Translations under genes and position numbers: made by a program | Notes under the pieces: model-generated | Told to the model about the DNA's origin: nothing | Databases searched by the model: none | Seen by the model: the letters and a program-made list of their open reading frames with translations, nothing else | Assembly (NCBI RefSeq): GCF_900103785.1 | Contig: NZ_FNHE01000008.1 | Coordinates: 191,270 to 255,269 of the forward strand | Direction of reading: 5' to 3' | DNA: 64,000 nucleotides | Source: Geodermatophilus siccatus | Lineage (GTDB): Bacteria > Actinomycetota > Actinomycetes > Mycobacteriales > Geodermatophilaceae | Shown here: one piece after another, positions 1 through 7,689 of the stretch | Numbering within the stretch: position 1 is the first letter of the stretch | Layout: every line of letters starts with the position of its first letter

Positions 1-1
1 G

Positions 2-1099
2 CTGATCGGCGACCTCGAGCGGCAGGGCCTGGACCGCGACCTGGAGGGGTTGCCGTCGGAGGCGGAGGTCGAGCGGCTGCGGCAGGCGGGGGCCGGCCTC
101 ACCCGGCCCGAGGCCGCGGTGCTGCTCGCCCACTCCAAGAACCTGGTGCGCGAGGAGCTGCTGGCCAGCGACCTGCCCGACGACCCGTCGGTGGCCGGGG
201 TGCTGGCGGCCTACTTCCCGCGGGCGGTGCGCGAGCGCTGGCCCGACCGGGTGGCCGGTCACCCGCTGGCCCGCGAGATCACCGCCACCCAGCTGGCCAA
301 CGACCTGGTCAACCGGGTGGGCCCGGGCTTCCTGCTGCGGCTGGAGGAGCGCCACGGCGTCCCCACCCCGGTGGCGGCCCGCGCCTACACGGTGGCCACC
401 CGGGTGCTCGACCTCGGTTCCCTGTGGGCGCTGGTGGACGACGACGTGCCGCTGGCCGTGGAGCGGCTGGCGCTGCCCGAGCTGCAGGCGGCCACCGAGC
501 GCGCGGCCGACCGGCTGCTGGCGGCCCACCCCGACCCGGCGGCGCTGACCGCGGCGGCACCGGCGCTGGCCGCGGTCGTCGCCGAGCTCGAGCCGGCCGC
601 GTGGCTGGCCCGGCCGGGTGCCGCGGGCGACCGGGCCCGCGCGCTGCAGGCCGAGCTGACCGCCGCGGGCGCGCCCCCGGAGCTCGCCGCACGGGTCGCC
701 GTCCTGGGGTGCCAGACCGACCTCGTCGACCTGGCCGGGGTGGCCCGCACCGCGGGGGTCGGCATCGGCCGGGCGGTCGAGGCCGACGCCGCCGTCGAGG
801 AGCTGCTGGCGCTCCCGCGGGTGCACGCCTGGACCGCGGAGGAGGCCGGCATCTCGCACTGGGCCGTCGCCGCCCGCGCGGCCCTGCGGGAGGAGGTGGA
901 CCAGCTGCGGTGGGCCCTCGTGGCGGCGCTGCTCCGGGACGCCGACGGCGACGCGGCCGCCTTCGCCGAACGGCACGCCGGGGCGCTGGACCGCTTCACC
1001 GCCGTGCGCCGGCAGGCCGGGTCCGCCCGCGACGACGTCCTGGGCCGGGCGTGCGTGGTGGTCGCGGAGCTGCGCCGCTTGGTGCGGACCGTGGGCTGA
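2..1099 (+). CDS. gdh: NAD-specific glutamate dehydrogenase (large GDH type), C-terminal part
   Basis: The frame is open from base 2, so the gene begins upstream; about 365 C-terminal residues are present, ending at TGA 1097-1099. The family (large bacterial NAD-GDH, about 1,600 residues) oxidatively deaminates glutamate to 2-oxoglutarate and ammonia. The segment LTRPEAAVLLAHSKN and the helical stretch with TQLANDLVNRVGPGF are characteristic of its C-terminal helical region, so the catalytic Rossmann domain lies outside the window. A 20-bp stem hairpin follows the stop. A glutamate catabolic enzyme next to amine and guanidino catabolic genes fits nitrogen assimilation, but co-regulation is not shown. 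Confidence 0.9.
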   Translation: MIGDLERQGLDRDLEGLPSEAEVERLRQAGAGLTRPEAAVLLAHSKNLVREELLASDLPDDPSVAGVLAAYFPRAVRERWPDRVAGHPLAREITATQLANDLVNRVGPGFLLRLEERHGVPTPVAARAYTVATRVLDLGSLWALVDDDVPLAVERLALPELQAATERAADRLLAAHPDPAALTAAAPALAAVVAELEPAAWLARPGAAGDRARALQAELTAAGAPPELAARVAVLGCQTDLVDLAGVARTAGVGIGRAVEADAAVEELLALPRVHAWTAEEAGISHWAVAARAALREEVDQLRWALVAALLRDADGDAAAFAERHAGALDRFTAVRRQAGSARDDVLGRACVVVAELRRLVRTVG

Positions 1100-1136
1100 C
1101 GGTGCCTCCGGCTGGCCCACGAGACGCAGCACCTCG

Positions 1137-1186
1137 GCGGGAGCTCCACCGCTGCTCACAGGAGGAAGCAGCGGTGGAGCTCCCGC
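1137..1186 (+). terminator. Strong hairpin terminator after the glutamate dehydrogenase
   Basis: Perfect 20-bp inverted repeat (1137-1156 paired with 1167-1186) with a 10-nt loop, 37 nt after the stop codon. There is no clear T-run, as is common for actinobacterial hairpin terminators. Confidence 0.75.
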
Positions 1187-1396
1187 GGACGTGGATCGGT
1201 GGCCACGGCGCCGGGGCGCAATCCGTGCCGGCGGACCCCGACGGGGGCGAGGAGCGGACGGGGGCGCGACGCCCCACCAGTGGACACCGTCGGCTGGGGT
1301 TCCCCCGGACGGAGGGCGGCCGGGCCCCGAGGTGGTCGTTACCATCCGGGGGCCCGGAACCGCCGGGTCTGTCGTGACCGAGGCGGGAGGGGACCG

Positions 1397-1894
1397 GTGA
1401 CCATCCGTCGGCAGTTCGTGCTGGACGACGTCTCGCGGGCGATCATCGAGCAGCTGCAGGAGGACGGCCGCCGTCCCTACGCGCGCATCGCCGCGGCGGT
1501 CGGGCTGTCGGAGGCCGCCGTCCGGCAGCGCGTGCAGCGGCTGCTCGACGCCGGCGTCATGCAGATCGTCGGCGTCACCGACCCGCTGCAGGTCGGCTTC
1601 TCGCGGCAGGCGATGGTCGGGGTGCGCACCAGCGGCGACGCCCGTGCGGCCGCCGAGCGCATCGCCGCGTTCACCGAGGTCGACTACGTCGTCATCACCG
1701 CGGGCTCGGTCGACCTGCTGGTGGAGGTCGTCTGCGAGGACGACGACCAGCTGCTCGACGTCGTCGCCCGCATCCGCGCGGTGGAGGGCGTGGAGTCCAC
1801 CGAGACCCACCTCTACCTGGGCCTGGCCAAGCAGACCTACGCCTGGGGCACCCGCGGGCCGCAGGGCCCGACGTCGTCCGACGCCGGGCTCTGA
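1397..1894 (+). CDS. Lrp/AsnC family transcriptional regulator
   Basis: A 165-residue protein, the usual Lrp/AsnC length. Residues about 6-65 form the winged helix-turn-helix (DDVSRAIIEQLQEDGRRPYA, then AAVGLSEAAVRQRVQRL); residues about 70-150 form the RAM/ligand-binding domain (AMVGVRTSGDARAAAERIA). The start is GTG 1397, with GGGAGGGGA about 6 nt upstream; an in-frame extension to 1199 lacks family similarity. It converges with the ureohydrolase, leaving 9 bp between stops. Lrp proteins sense amino acids, so control of glutamate dehydrogenase or of the neighbouring amino acid catabolic genes is plausible but inferred. Confidence 0.9.
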   Translation: MTIRRQFVLDDVSRAIIEQLQEDGRRPYARIAAAVGLSEAAVRQRVQRLLDAGVMQIVGVTDPLQVGFSRQAMVGVRTSGDARAAAERIAAFTEVDYVVITAGSVDLLVEVVCEDDDQLLDVVARIRAVEGVESTETHLYLGLAKQTYAWGTRGPQGPTSSDAGL

Positions 1895-1903
1895 GGCCCG
1901 GGC

Positions 1904-2854
1904 TCAGGCGCGGTTGAGCGCCAGGACCGACAGCAGCTCGTAGCCCACGTGGGCCGCGGCGATGCCGGTGAGCTCGGCGTGGTCGTAGGGCGGGGACACC
2001 TCGACGATGTCGGCGCCGACGACGTCGAGCCCGACCAGCCCACGCAGCGTGTTGAGCAGCTCGCGGCTGGTGAGCCCGCCGGCCTCCGGCGTCCCCGTGC
2101 CGGGCGCGTGGGCCGGGTCCAGGACGTCGATGTCCACCGACACGTAGACCGGGCCGCCGGCCAGCCGGCTGCGCATCCGCTCCACGATGCTGCGCACGCC
2201 GTCGACCTCGTAGTCGTCGGAGCGGATCACCTGGAAGCCGAGGACGGCGTCGTCCTCGAGGTCCTGCTTGCTGTACAGCGGGCCGCGGATGCCCATGTGC
2301 AGCGAGCGCTCCAGGTCGATCAGCCCCTCCTCGCTGGCGCGGCGGAACGGCGTGCCGTGCGTGTAGGGGGCGCCGAAGTAGGTGTCCCACGTGTCGAGGT
2401 GGGCGTCGAAGTGCAGGACGGCGACCGGCCCGTGGTCACGCGCCAGCGAGCGCAGGATCGGCAGCGCGATGGTGTGGTCGCCGCCGATGGTGAGCAGCTG
2501 GGCGCCGTCGGAGCGCAGTGCGGTCACCTCGCGGTCGATGGTCTCGATCGCCTCGCCGAGGTCGAACGGGTTGACGCCGATGTCGCCGGCGTCGGCCACC
2601 TGCTGGGTGCCGAACGGCGTGGCGTCCAGCGCCGGGTTGTAGGGCCGCAGCAGCTTGGAGCCCGCCCGCACGTGGCCGGGGCCGAAGCGGGCGCCGGGCC
2701 GGTAGCTGACCCCGGAGTCGAACGGCACCCCGAGGACGGCGACGTCGGCGCGGGAGACCTCGTCCACCCGCGGCAGCCGGGCGAAGGTGGCCGGCCCGGC
2801 GTAGCGGGGGACCCGCGTGGCGTCGACGGGGCCGATCGGGGTCTGGTCTTCCAC
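1904..2854 (-). CDS. speB: Ureohydrolase of the agmatinase/guanidinobutyrase family
   Basis: A 316-residue arginase-superfamily enzyme. Manganese ligands are visible in [17 protein letters not shown] and [19 protein letters not shown]. Members remove urea from guanidino compounds such as agmatine or 4-guanidinobutyrate. The GTG start at 2854 has GGAGA just upstream; the longer frame to 3133 is not family-like. It is divergent from an XRE-cupin regulator, and that regulator is followed by a permease, an amidase and a flavin 2-monooxygenase. This makes 4-guanidinobutyrate a likelier substrate than agmatine (inference from context; sequence alone does not separate the two). Its promoter region carries an operator shared with the permease operon. 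Confidence 0.9.
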   Translation of the reverse strand: MEDQTPIGPVDATRVPRYAGPATFARLPRVDEVSRADVAVLGVPFDSGVSYRPGARFGPGHVRAGSKLLRPYNPALDATPFGTQQVADAGDIGVNPFDLGEAIETIDREVTALRSDGAQLLTIGGDHTIALPILRSLARDHGPVAVLHFDAHLDTWDTYFGAPYTHGTPFRRASEEGLIDLERSLHMGIRGPLYSKQDLEDDAVLGFQVIRSDDYEVDGVRSIVERMRSRLAGGPVYVSVDIDVLDPAHAPGTGTPEAGGLTSRELLNTLRGLVGLDVVGADIVEVSPPYDHAELTGIAAAHVGYELLSVLALNRA

Positions 2855-2930
2855 GGGCTCTCCTCGGGTCTGCGGGAGCGGCGGGTCCGGGGGACCGGCG
2901 CCGCCGATCCCCCGTCCGGGTCGCCCGTCA

Positions 2931-2959
2931 CTGTCAACTCGTGTTTCCCATTTGTCAAC
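2931..2959 (-). promoter_or_regulatory. Operator/promoter in the ureohydrolase-regulator divergent region
   Basis: Read on the minus strand, 2931-2948 is GGAAACACGAGTTGACAG. It matches 3593-3610 upstream of the permease (GGAAACACTGGTTGACAG) at 16 of 18 positions. A second GTCAAC lies at 2954-2959; on the minus strand this gives TTGACA, a good -35 for the ureohydrolase. The XRE-cupin protein encoded next door is the obvious candidate regulator. Confidence 0.65.
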
Positions 2960-3002
2960 GCCTGCTCGGCAACTAGGGTCCGCGGAGGACCGGGAGGTGG
3001 CG

Positions 3003-3593
3003 ATGGAGGCAGCAGTGACCGACGCGGGCCCGCCGCGCATCGGCGGGCGGCTCAAGGCGGCCCGGCAGGCGCGCCGGCTGACGCTCACCGACGTGGCCGA
3101 GGCCAGCGGGCTGACCAAGGGGTTCCTCAGCAAGCTGGAGCGCGACCAGGCCAGCGCCTCGGTGGCCGCGCTGGTGCGGGTGTGCGCCGCGCTGGAGATC
3201 TCGCCGGGCAGCCTCTTCGAGGCCGCGCCCGGTGGCGAGGCCGTGCGGGCCGGCAGCTACCCGCCCATCGCCTTCGGCGGGCAGGGGCTGACCGAGTTCC
3301 TGCTCACGCCCTCGGGGGAGCGGCGGCTGCAGGCCATCCTGTCCGAGATCGCCCCGGGTGGCGGGAGCGGCGAGGAGACCTACGCCCTGCCGGCCGAGGT
3401 CGAGTTCGTCTTCGTCCTCGAGGGCGACCTCGAGGTGACGGTCGGCGGCGAAGTCACGGCGCTGGGCCGCGGCGACGCGTTCACCTTCTCGCCCGGCACC
3501 GAGCACGGCTTCCGCTCGCTGCGGAGGGACGGCACCACCCGGGTGCTGTGGGTCTTCGCTCCCGCCCTGCCGATCGGGCGGGAGCCGATCTAG
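3003..3593 (+). CDS. XRE family regulator with C-terminal cupin domain
   Basis: A 196-residue protein. The HTH_3 domain spans about residues 14-68 ([20 protein letters not shown], then [20 protein letters not shown]) and a cupin_2 sensor domain about 110-190 ([25 protein letters not shown]). This architecture is that of PuuR-like regulators of polyamine and amino acid catabolism, in which the cupin binds the inducer. ATG 3003 has GGAGG 5 nt upstream; an in-frame GTG at 2997 is an alternative. It is divergent from the ureohydrolase and upstream of the permease-amidase-monooxygenase operon, with the same operator on both sides. It probably represses both units until substrate appears (inference). 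Confidence 0.92.
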   Translation: MEAAVTDAGPPRIGGRLKAARQARRLTLTDVAEASGLTKGFLSKLERDQASASVAALVRVCAALEISPGSLFEAAPGGEAVRAGSYPPIAFGGQGLTEFLLTPSGERRLQAILSEIAPGGGSGEETYALPAEVEFVFVLEGDLEVTVGGEVTALGRGDAFTFSPGTEHGFRSLRRDGTTRVLWVFAPALPIGREPI

Positions 3594-3632
3594 GAAACAC
3601 TGGTTGACAGCAGGTCAACCTGTGGTGATGCT
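3593..3632 (+). promoter_or_regulatory. Operator and sigma-70-like promoter of the permease-amidase-monooxygenase operon
   Basis: Contains the shared 18-mer (3593-3610) and a perfect inverted repeat, GGTTGAC (3602-3608) and GTCAACC (3614-3620), with a 5-nt spacer. TTGACA at 3604-3609 is separated by exactly 17 nt from GATGCT at 3627-3632, a credible -35/-10 pair. The operator overlaps the -35, which suits repression. Confidence 0.65.
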
Positions 3633-3674
3633 CTCTGCGATCCAGACCACAGCACCAGCCGCAGAGGAGCACCC

Positions 3675-5126
3675 GTGAGCACAGTCAGCGCCGACCCGGG
3701 CCGCGCGGCCCCGGTCCGCAGTCAGCTCTTCCGGCTCAAGCCGGTCGACGCGATCGTCGCCCAGCACCAGGAGACGGGGGGCTCCGGGCTGCGCCGCTCC
3801 ATGGGCCTGCTCCAGCTCACCGCGCTGAGCATCGGCGCCACCCTCGGCACCGGCATCTTCGTCATCCTCGGCGAGGCGGTGCCGCTGGCCGGCCCGGCCG
3901 TCGTGCTCGGCTTCGTGCTCGCCGCGGTGACCGCGCTGTTCAGCGCGCTGTCCTACGCCGAGCTGGCCGGCAGCATCCCCGTCTCGGGGTCGTCGTACTC
4001 CTACACCTACGCCACCATGGGCGAGCTCGTCGCCTGGGTCTGCGGCTGGTGCCTGATGCTGGAGTACGGGGTCTCGGTGGCCGCCGTCGCGGTCGGCTGG
4101 GGCGCCTACATCGACGACCTCGCCGCCGGGACGATCGGCGCGGTGCTGCCCGAGGCGCTGTCCGCGCCGCCCGGCGACGGCGGCGTGGTGAACGTCCCCG
4201 CCGTGGTCGTCGTCCTGCTCGCGATGGTGCTGCTGCTGCGCGGCACCAGCGAGAGCGCGAAGGTCAACACCGCGATGGTCGTGCTCAAGGTCGGCGTCCT
4301 GCTGTTCTTCTGCGCGGTCGCCTTCACCGCCTTCCGCGCCGGCAACCTGGCGCCGTTCGTCCCCATGGGCGTCGCCGGGGTCACCGCCGCGGCCTCGCAG
4401 GCCTTCTTCTCCTACATCGGCTTCGACGCCGCCTCGACCGCCGGCGACGAGGCCCGCGACGCCCGCCGCGACCTCCCGCGCGCCATCGTGCTGTCGCTGG
4501 CCGTGGTCACCGTCGTCTACGTCCTGGTGGCCCTGGCCGCCGTCGGCGCGGTGCCGTGGCCGCAGATCAGCGGTTCGGAGGCCGCGCTGGCCGACGTCCT
4601 CAGCATCGCGACCGGGCAGACCTGGACGGCGGTCCTGCTCTCGATCGGCGCCGTCATCGCGATCGCCAGCGTCGTCCTGACCGTGCTCTACGGGCAGACC
4701 CGCATCCTCTACGCGATGTCGCGCGACGGCCTGGTGCCGCCGGTGTTCTCCAGGGTCAGCGCCCGCCGCCGGATCCCGGTGGCCAACACCGTCATCGTCA
4801 GCGTCCTCATCGCGCTGCTCGCCGGCCTGGTCCCGCTCGGCGAGCTGGCCAACGCCACGAGCATCGGCACGCTGTTCGCCTTCGCGCTGGTCAACGTCGG
4901 CGTCATCCTGCTCCGCCGCACGCGGCCGGACCTGCCGCGCACCTTCCGGACCCCGCTGTACCCGCTGACCCCGGTGCTCGGCGTGCTGTTCTGCGTCCTG
5001 CTGGTGTTCGGCCTGGGGACGGCGACCTGGCTGGTGTTCCTCGCGTGGATGCTGGTGGGGCTGGCCGTCTACTTCGGCTACGGGTACCGCCACTCGGCGC
5101 TGCGGACCCCGCCGGCCGGCGCCTGA
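3675..5126 (+). CDS. APC family amino acid permease
   Basis: A 483-residue membrane protein with about 12 hydrophobic segments. The APC signature is at the start of TM1 (LSIGATLGTGIFVILGEAVP) and the conserved FFSYIGFDAASTAGDEARD appears mid-protein, as in cationic amino acid transporters. GTG 3675 follows GAGGAG. It is the first gene of an operon continuing with an amidase (16-nt gap) and a flavin monooxygenase. The likely role is import of the operon's substrate, probably arginine or a related cationic amino acid (inferred from neighbours). The upstream operator is shared with the ureohydrolase. Confidence 0.92.
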   Translation: MSTVSADPGRAAPVRSQLFRLKPVDAIVAQHQETGGSGLRRSMGLLQLTALSIGATLGTGIFVILGEAVPLAGPAVVLGFVLAAVTALFSALSYAELAGSIPVSGSSYSYTYATMGELVAWVCGWCLMLEYGVSVAAVAVGWGAYIDDLAAGTIGAVLPEALSAPPGDGGVVNVPAVVVVLLAMVLLLRGTSESAKVNTAMVVLKVGVLLFFCAVAFTAFRAGNLAPFVPMGVAGVTAAASQAFFSYIGFDAASTAGDEARDARRDLPRAIVLSLAVVTVVYVLVALAAVGAVPWPQISGSEAALADVLSIATGQTWTAVLLSIGAVIAIASVVLTVLYGQTRILYAMSRDGLVPPVFSRVSARRRIPVANTVIVSVLIALLAGLVPLGELANATSIGTLFAFALVNVGVILLRRTRPDLPRTFRTPLYPLTPVLGVLFCVLLVFGLGTATWLVFLAWMLVGLAVYFGYGYRHSALRTPPAGA

Positions 5127-5142
5127 CCACGAGGGGGGAACC

Positions 5143-5940
5143 GTGCGCATCGCACTGCTGCAGGGGCCGGCCCAGACGCCCGATCCCGACGCCGGCCTGG
5201 CCGCGGTCGCCGACGCCGCCCGCCGGGCGGCCGAGGCCGGGGCCCGGCTGCTGGTGACGCCGGAGATGTCGCTGACCGGCTACGCCATCGGCGCCCAGCG
5301 GGTCGGTGAGCTGGCCGAGCCGGTGCCCGGCCCGCTCACCGACCGGGTGGCCGCGATCGCCGCCGAGCACGGCCTGGCGATCGCGGTCGGGCTGCCGGTG
5401 CGCACGCCGGCCGGTGTGGCCAACACCGTGGTGGTCGTCGACCGCGACGGCGGCCTGCTGGCCGGCTACGCCAAGGCGCACCTGTACGGCGACGTCGACC
5501 GCGACGCCTTCGTGCCCGGGAACGTCGGGGTCGTGCAGTTCCGGCTCGACGACCTCACCGTCGGCATCCTGGTCTGCTACGACGTCGAGTTCCCCGAGGC
5601 GGTGCGCGCGCACGCCCTCGCCGGCACCGAGCTGCTCGTCGTCCCCACCGGGCTGATGGACCCCTACGGCCACGTCGGCACGGTGCTCGTGCCGGCCCGC
5701 GCCTACGAGAGCCAGCTGTTCGTCGCCTACGCCAACCGCACGGGTGCCGAGGCGGAGTTCGTCTACTGCGGCGCCAGCTGCGTGGTCGCCCCCGACGGCA
5801 CCGAGCTGGCGCGGGCCGGCCGGGGCGAGGAGCTGCTGCTCGCCGACGTCGACCCCGCCGTCCTCACCGCCTCCCGCCGGGTGAACACCCACCTGGCCGA
5901 CCGCCGTCCCGAGCTCTACCCCACGGAGACCCCCGCATGA
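5143..5940 (+). CDS. Carbon-nitrogen hydrolase (nitrilase superfamily amidase)
   Basis: A 265-residue protein with the complete nitrilase-superfamily triad: Glu41 (TPEMSLTGYAI), Lys111 (GYAKAHLYGD) and Cys145 (ILVCYDVEFPEA). Such enzymes hydrolyse amides through a cysteine acyl intermediate. It overlaps the following flavin monooxygenase by 4 nt (ATGA). Because enzymes of the lysine/arginine 2-monooxygenase class make amides, this protein is best explained as the amidase of that product, for example 4-guanidinobutyramide to 4-guanidinobutyrate. Start GTG 5143 is preceded by GAGGGGGGA. The superfamily is certain; the substrate is inferred. Confidence 0.92.
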   Translation: MRIALLQGPAQTPDPDAGLAAVADAARRAAEAGARLLVTPEMSLTGYAIGAQRVGELAEPVPGPLTDRVAAIAAEHGLAIAVGLPVRTPAGVANTVVVVDRDGGLLAGYAKAHLYGDVDRDAFVPGNVGVVQFRLDDLTVGILVCYDVEFPEAVRAHALAGTELLVVPTGLMDPYGHVGTVLVPARAYESQLFVAYANRTGAEAEFVYCGASCVVAPDGTELARAGRGEELLLADVDPAVLTASRRVNTHLADRRPELYPTETPA

Positions 5941-7637
5941 CCTCCGCCATCCCCGTCGCCGCCCACGAGCCGGGCGAGGAGCGCCCGGCCCGGCCGCTGA
6001 CGATGTTCGGCCCGGACTTCCCCTTCGCCTACGACGACTGGCTGGCCCACCCGGCCGGGCTCGGCGAGGTGCCCGAGTCCCAGCGCGGCACCGAGGTCGC
6101 CGTCATCGGCGGCGGCCTGTCCGGCATCGTCACCGCCTACGAGCTGATGCGGCTGGGCCTCAAGCCGGTCGTCTACGAGGCCCACGAGATCGGCGGCCGG
6201 CTGCGTTCCACGCCGTTCGAGGGCCACCCCGGCGTGGTGGCCGAGATGGGCGCGATGCGCTTCCCGCCGTCGTCGACGGCCCTCTTCTCCTACGTGCGCG
6301 ACCTCGGCCTGCGGACGACGCGCTTCCCCAACCCGCTCGACGTCGCCACCCCGAGCACCGTGGTCGACCTCAAGGGCGAGACCCACTACGCGCGCACCCT
6401 GGACGACCTGCCGCCGCTCTACCGCGAGGTCGCCGACGCCTGGCACGAGACGCTCGTGCAGGGCGCCCGCCTGGAGGAGGTGCAGCAGGCGATCCGCGAC
6501 CGCGACGTCAAGACGATCAAGGCGATCTGGGACGAGCTGGTCGAGCAGCTCGACGACACGACCTTCTACGGGTTCCTCGCCGCGTCGCCCGCGTTCCGCT
6601 CCTTCCGGCACCGCGAGGTGTTCGGCCAGGTCGGCTTCGGCACCGGCGGCTGGGACACCGACTACCCGAACTCGATGCTCGAGATCCTGCGGGTGGTCTA
6701 CACCGCCGCCGACGACGACCACCTGTCGATCGCGGGCGGCTCCCAGCAGATCCCGGTCGGGCTGTGGCGCCGTGAGGTCGAGGCGCCGGTGCACTGGCCG
6801 GCCGGCACCAGCCTGGCGTCGCTGCACGCGGGCGGCCGGCCGCTGCCCGGGGTCACGCGGCTGCACCGGACCGCGCCCAACTGCCTGACCGTCACCGACG
6901 AGGCCGGCGGCATCCGGACCTACGCGGCGGCGGTCTTCACCGCGCAGAGCTGGAACCTGCTCTCCCGCATCGTCTGCGACGAGGAGCTGTTCCCGATCGA
7001 CCACTGGACGGCGATCGAGCGCACCCACTACATGGGCTCCACCAAGCTGTTCTGCCTGGTCGACCGGCCGTTCTGGAAGGACGTCGACCCGCGGACCGGC
7101 CGGCACCGCATGAGCATGACGCTGTCGGACCGGATGACCCGGGGCACGTACCTGCTCGACCAGGGCGAGGGCAGGCCCGGGCTGATCTGCCTGAGCTACA
7201 CCTGGGCCGACGACTCGCTGAAGTGGCTGCCGCTGTCGGCGACCGAGCGCATGGAGGTCATGCTGGCCTCGCTGCGCGAGATCTACCCCGACGTCGACCT
7301 GCGCCGGCACGTCATCGCCTCGCCGGTGACCGTGTCGTGGGAGTCCGAGCGCGACTTCATGGGCGCGTTCAAGGCCAACCTGCCCGGCCACTACCGCTAC
7401 CAGCGGCGGCTGTTCACCCACTTCAAGCAGGACGAGCTGCCCGAGCAGTACCGCGGCCTGTTCCTCGCCGGCGACGACATCTCCTGGACCGCCGGCTGGG
7501 CCGAGGGTGCGGTGCAGACGGCGCTCAACGCGGTGTGGGGCGTCGTCCACCACCTCGGCGGGCGCAGCCACCCCGACAACCCCGGCCCGGGCGACCTGTT
7601 CGACGAGCTCGCGCCGGTGCGGCTGCCCGAGGACTGA
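5937..7637 (+). CDS. Flavin amine oxidase/monooxygenase of the lysine/arginine/tryptophan 2-monooxygenase type
   Basis: A 566-residue FAD enzyme. The dinucleotide-binding motif is at residues 54-63 (AVIGGGLSG, followed by VVYEAHEIGGRLRS) and the C-terminal FAD segment is LFLAGDDISWTAGWAEGAVQTAL. The N-terminal extension before the Rossmann fold (MFGPDFPFAYDDWLAHPAG) is typical of amino acid 2-monooxygenases, which decarboxylate an L-amino acid to the amide one carbon shorter. It overlaps the amidase stop (ATGA) and sits in an operon with a permease; a ureohydrolase shares the operator. Arginine is the substrate that makes all neighbours fit, but lysine or tryptophan cannot be excluded from sequence. 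A 16-bp hairpin ends the operon. Confidence 0.88.
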   Translation: MTSAIPVAAHEPGEERPARPLTMFGPDFPFAYDDWLAHPAGLGEVPESQRGTEVAVIGGGLSGIVTAYELMRLGLKPVVYEAHEIGGRLRSTPFEGHPGVVAEMGAMRFPPSSTALFSYVRDLGLRTTRFPNPLDVATPSTVVDLKGETHYARTLDDLPPLYREVADAWHETLVQGARLEEVQQAIRDRDVKTIKAIWDELVEQLDDTTFYGFLAASPAFRSFRHREVFGQVGFGTGGWDTDYPNSMLEILRVVYTAADDDHLSIAGGSQQIPVGLWRREVEAPVHWPAGTSLASLHAGGRPLPGVTRLHRTAPNCLTVTDEAGGIRTYAAAVFTAQSWNLLSRIVCDEELFPIDHWTAIERTHYMGSTKLFCLVDRPFWKDVDPRTGRHRMSMTLSDRMTRGTYLLDQGEGRPGLICLSYTWADDSLKWLPLSATERMEVMLASLREIYPDVDLRRHVIASPVTVSWESERDFMGAFKANLPGHYRYQRRLFTHFKQDELPEQYRGLFLAGDDISWTAGWAEGAVQTALNAVWGVVHHLGGRSHPDNPGPGDLFDELAPVRLPED

Positions 7638-7647
7638 GCACGACACA

Positions 7648-7688
7648 CCCGGTGGGCGGGGGCTCCGCGCGGGCCCCCGCCCACCGGG
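7648..7688. terminator. Bidirectional hairpin terminator
   Basis: A 16-bp perfect stem (7648-7663 with 7673-7688) and a 9-nt loop lie between the convergent monooxygenase (stop 7637) and permease (stop 7690), so it can serve both. Confidence 0.8.
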
Positions 7689-7689
7689 G

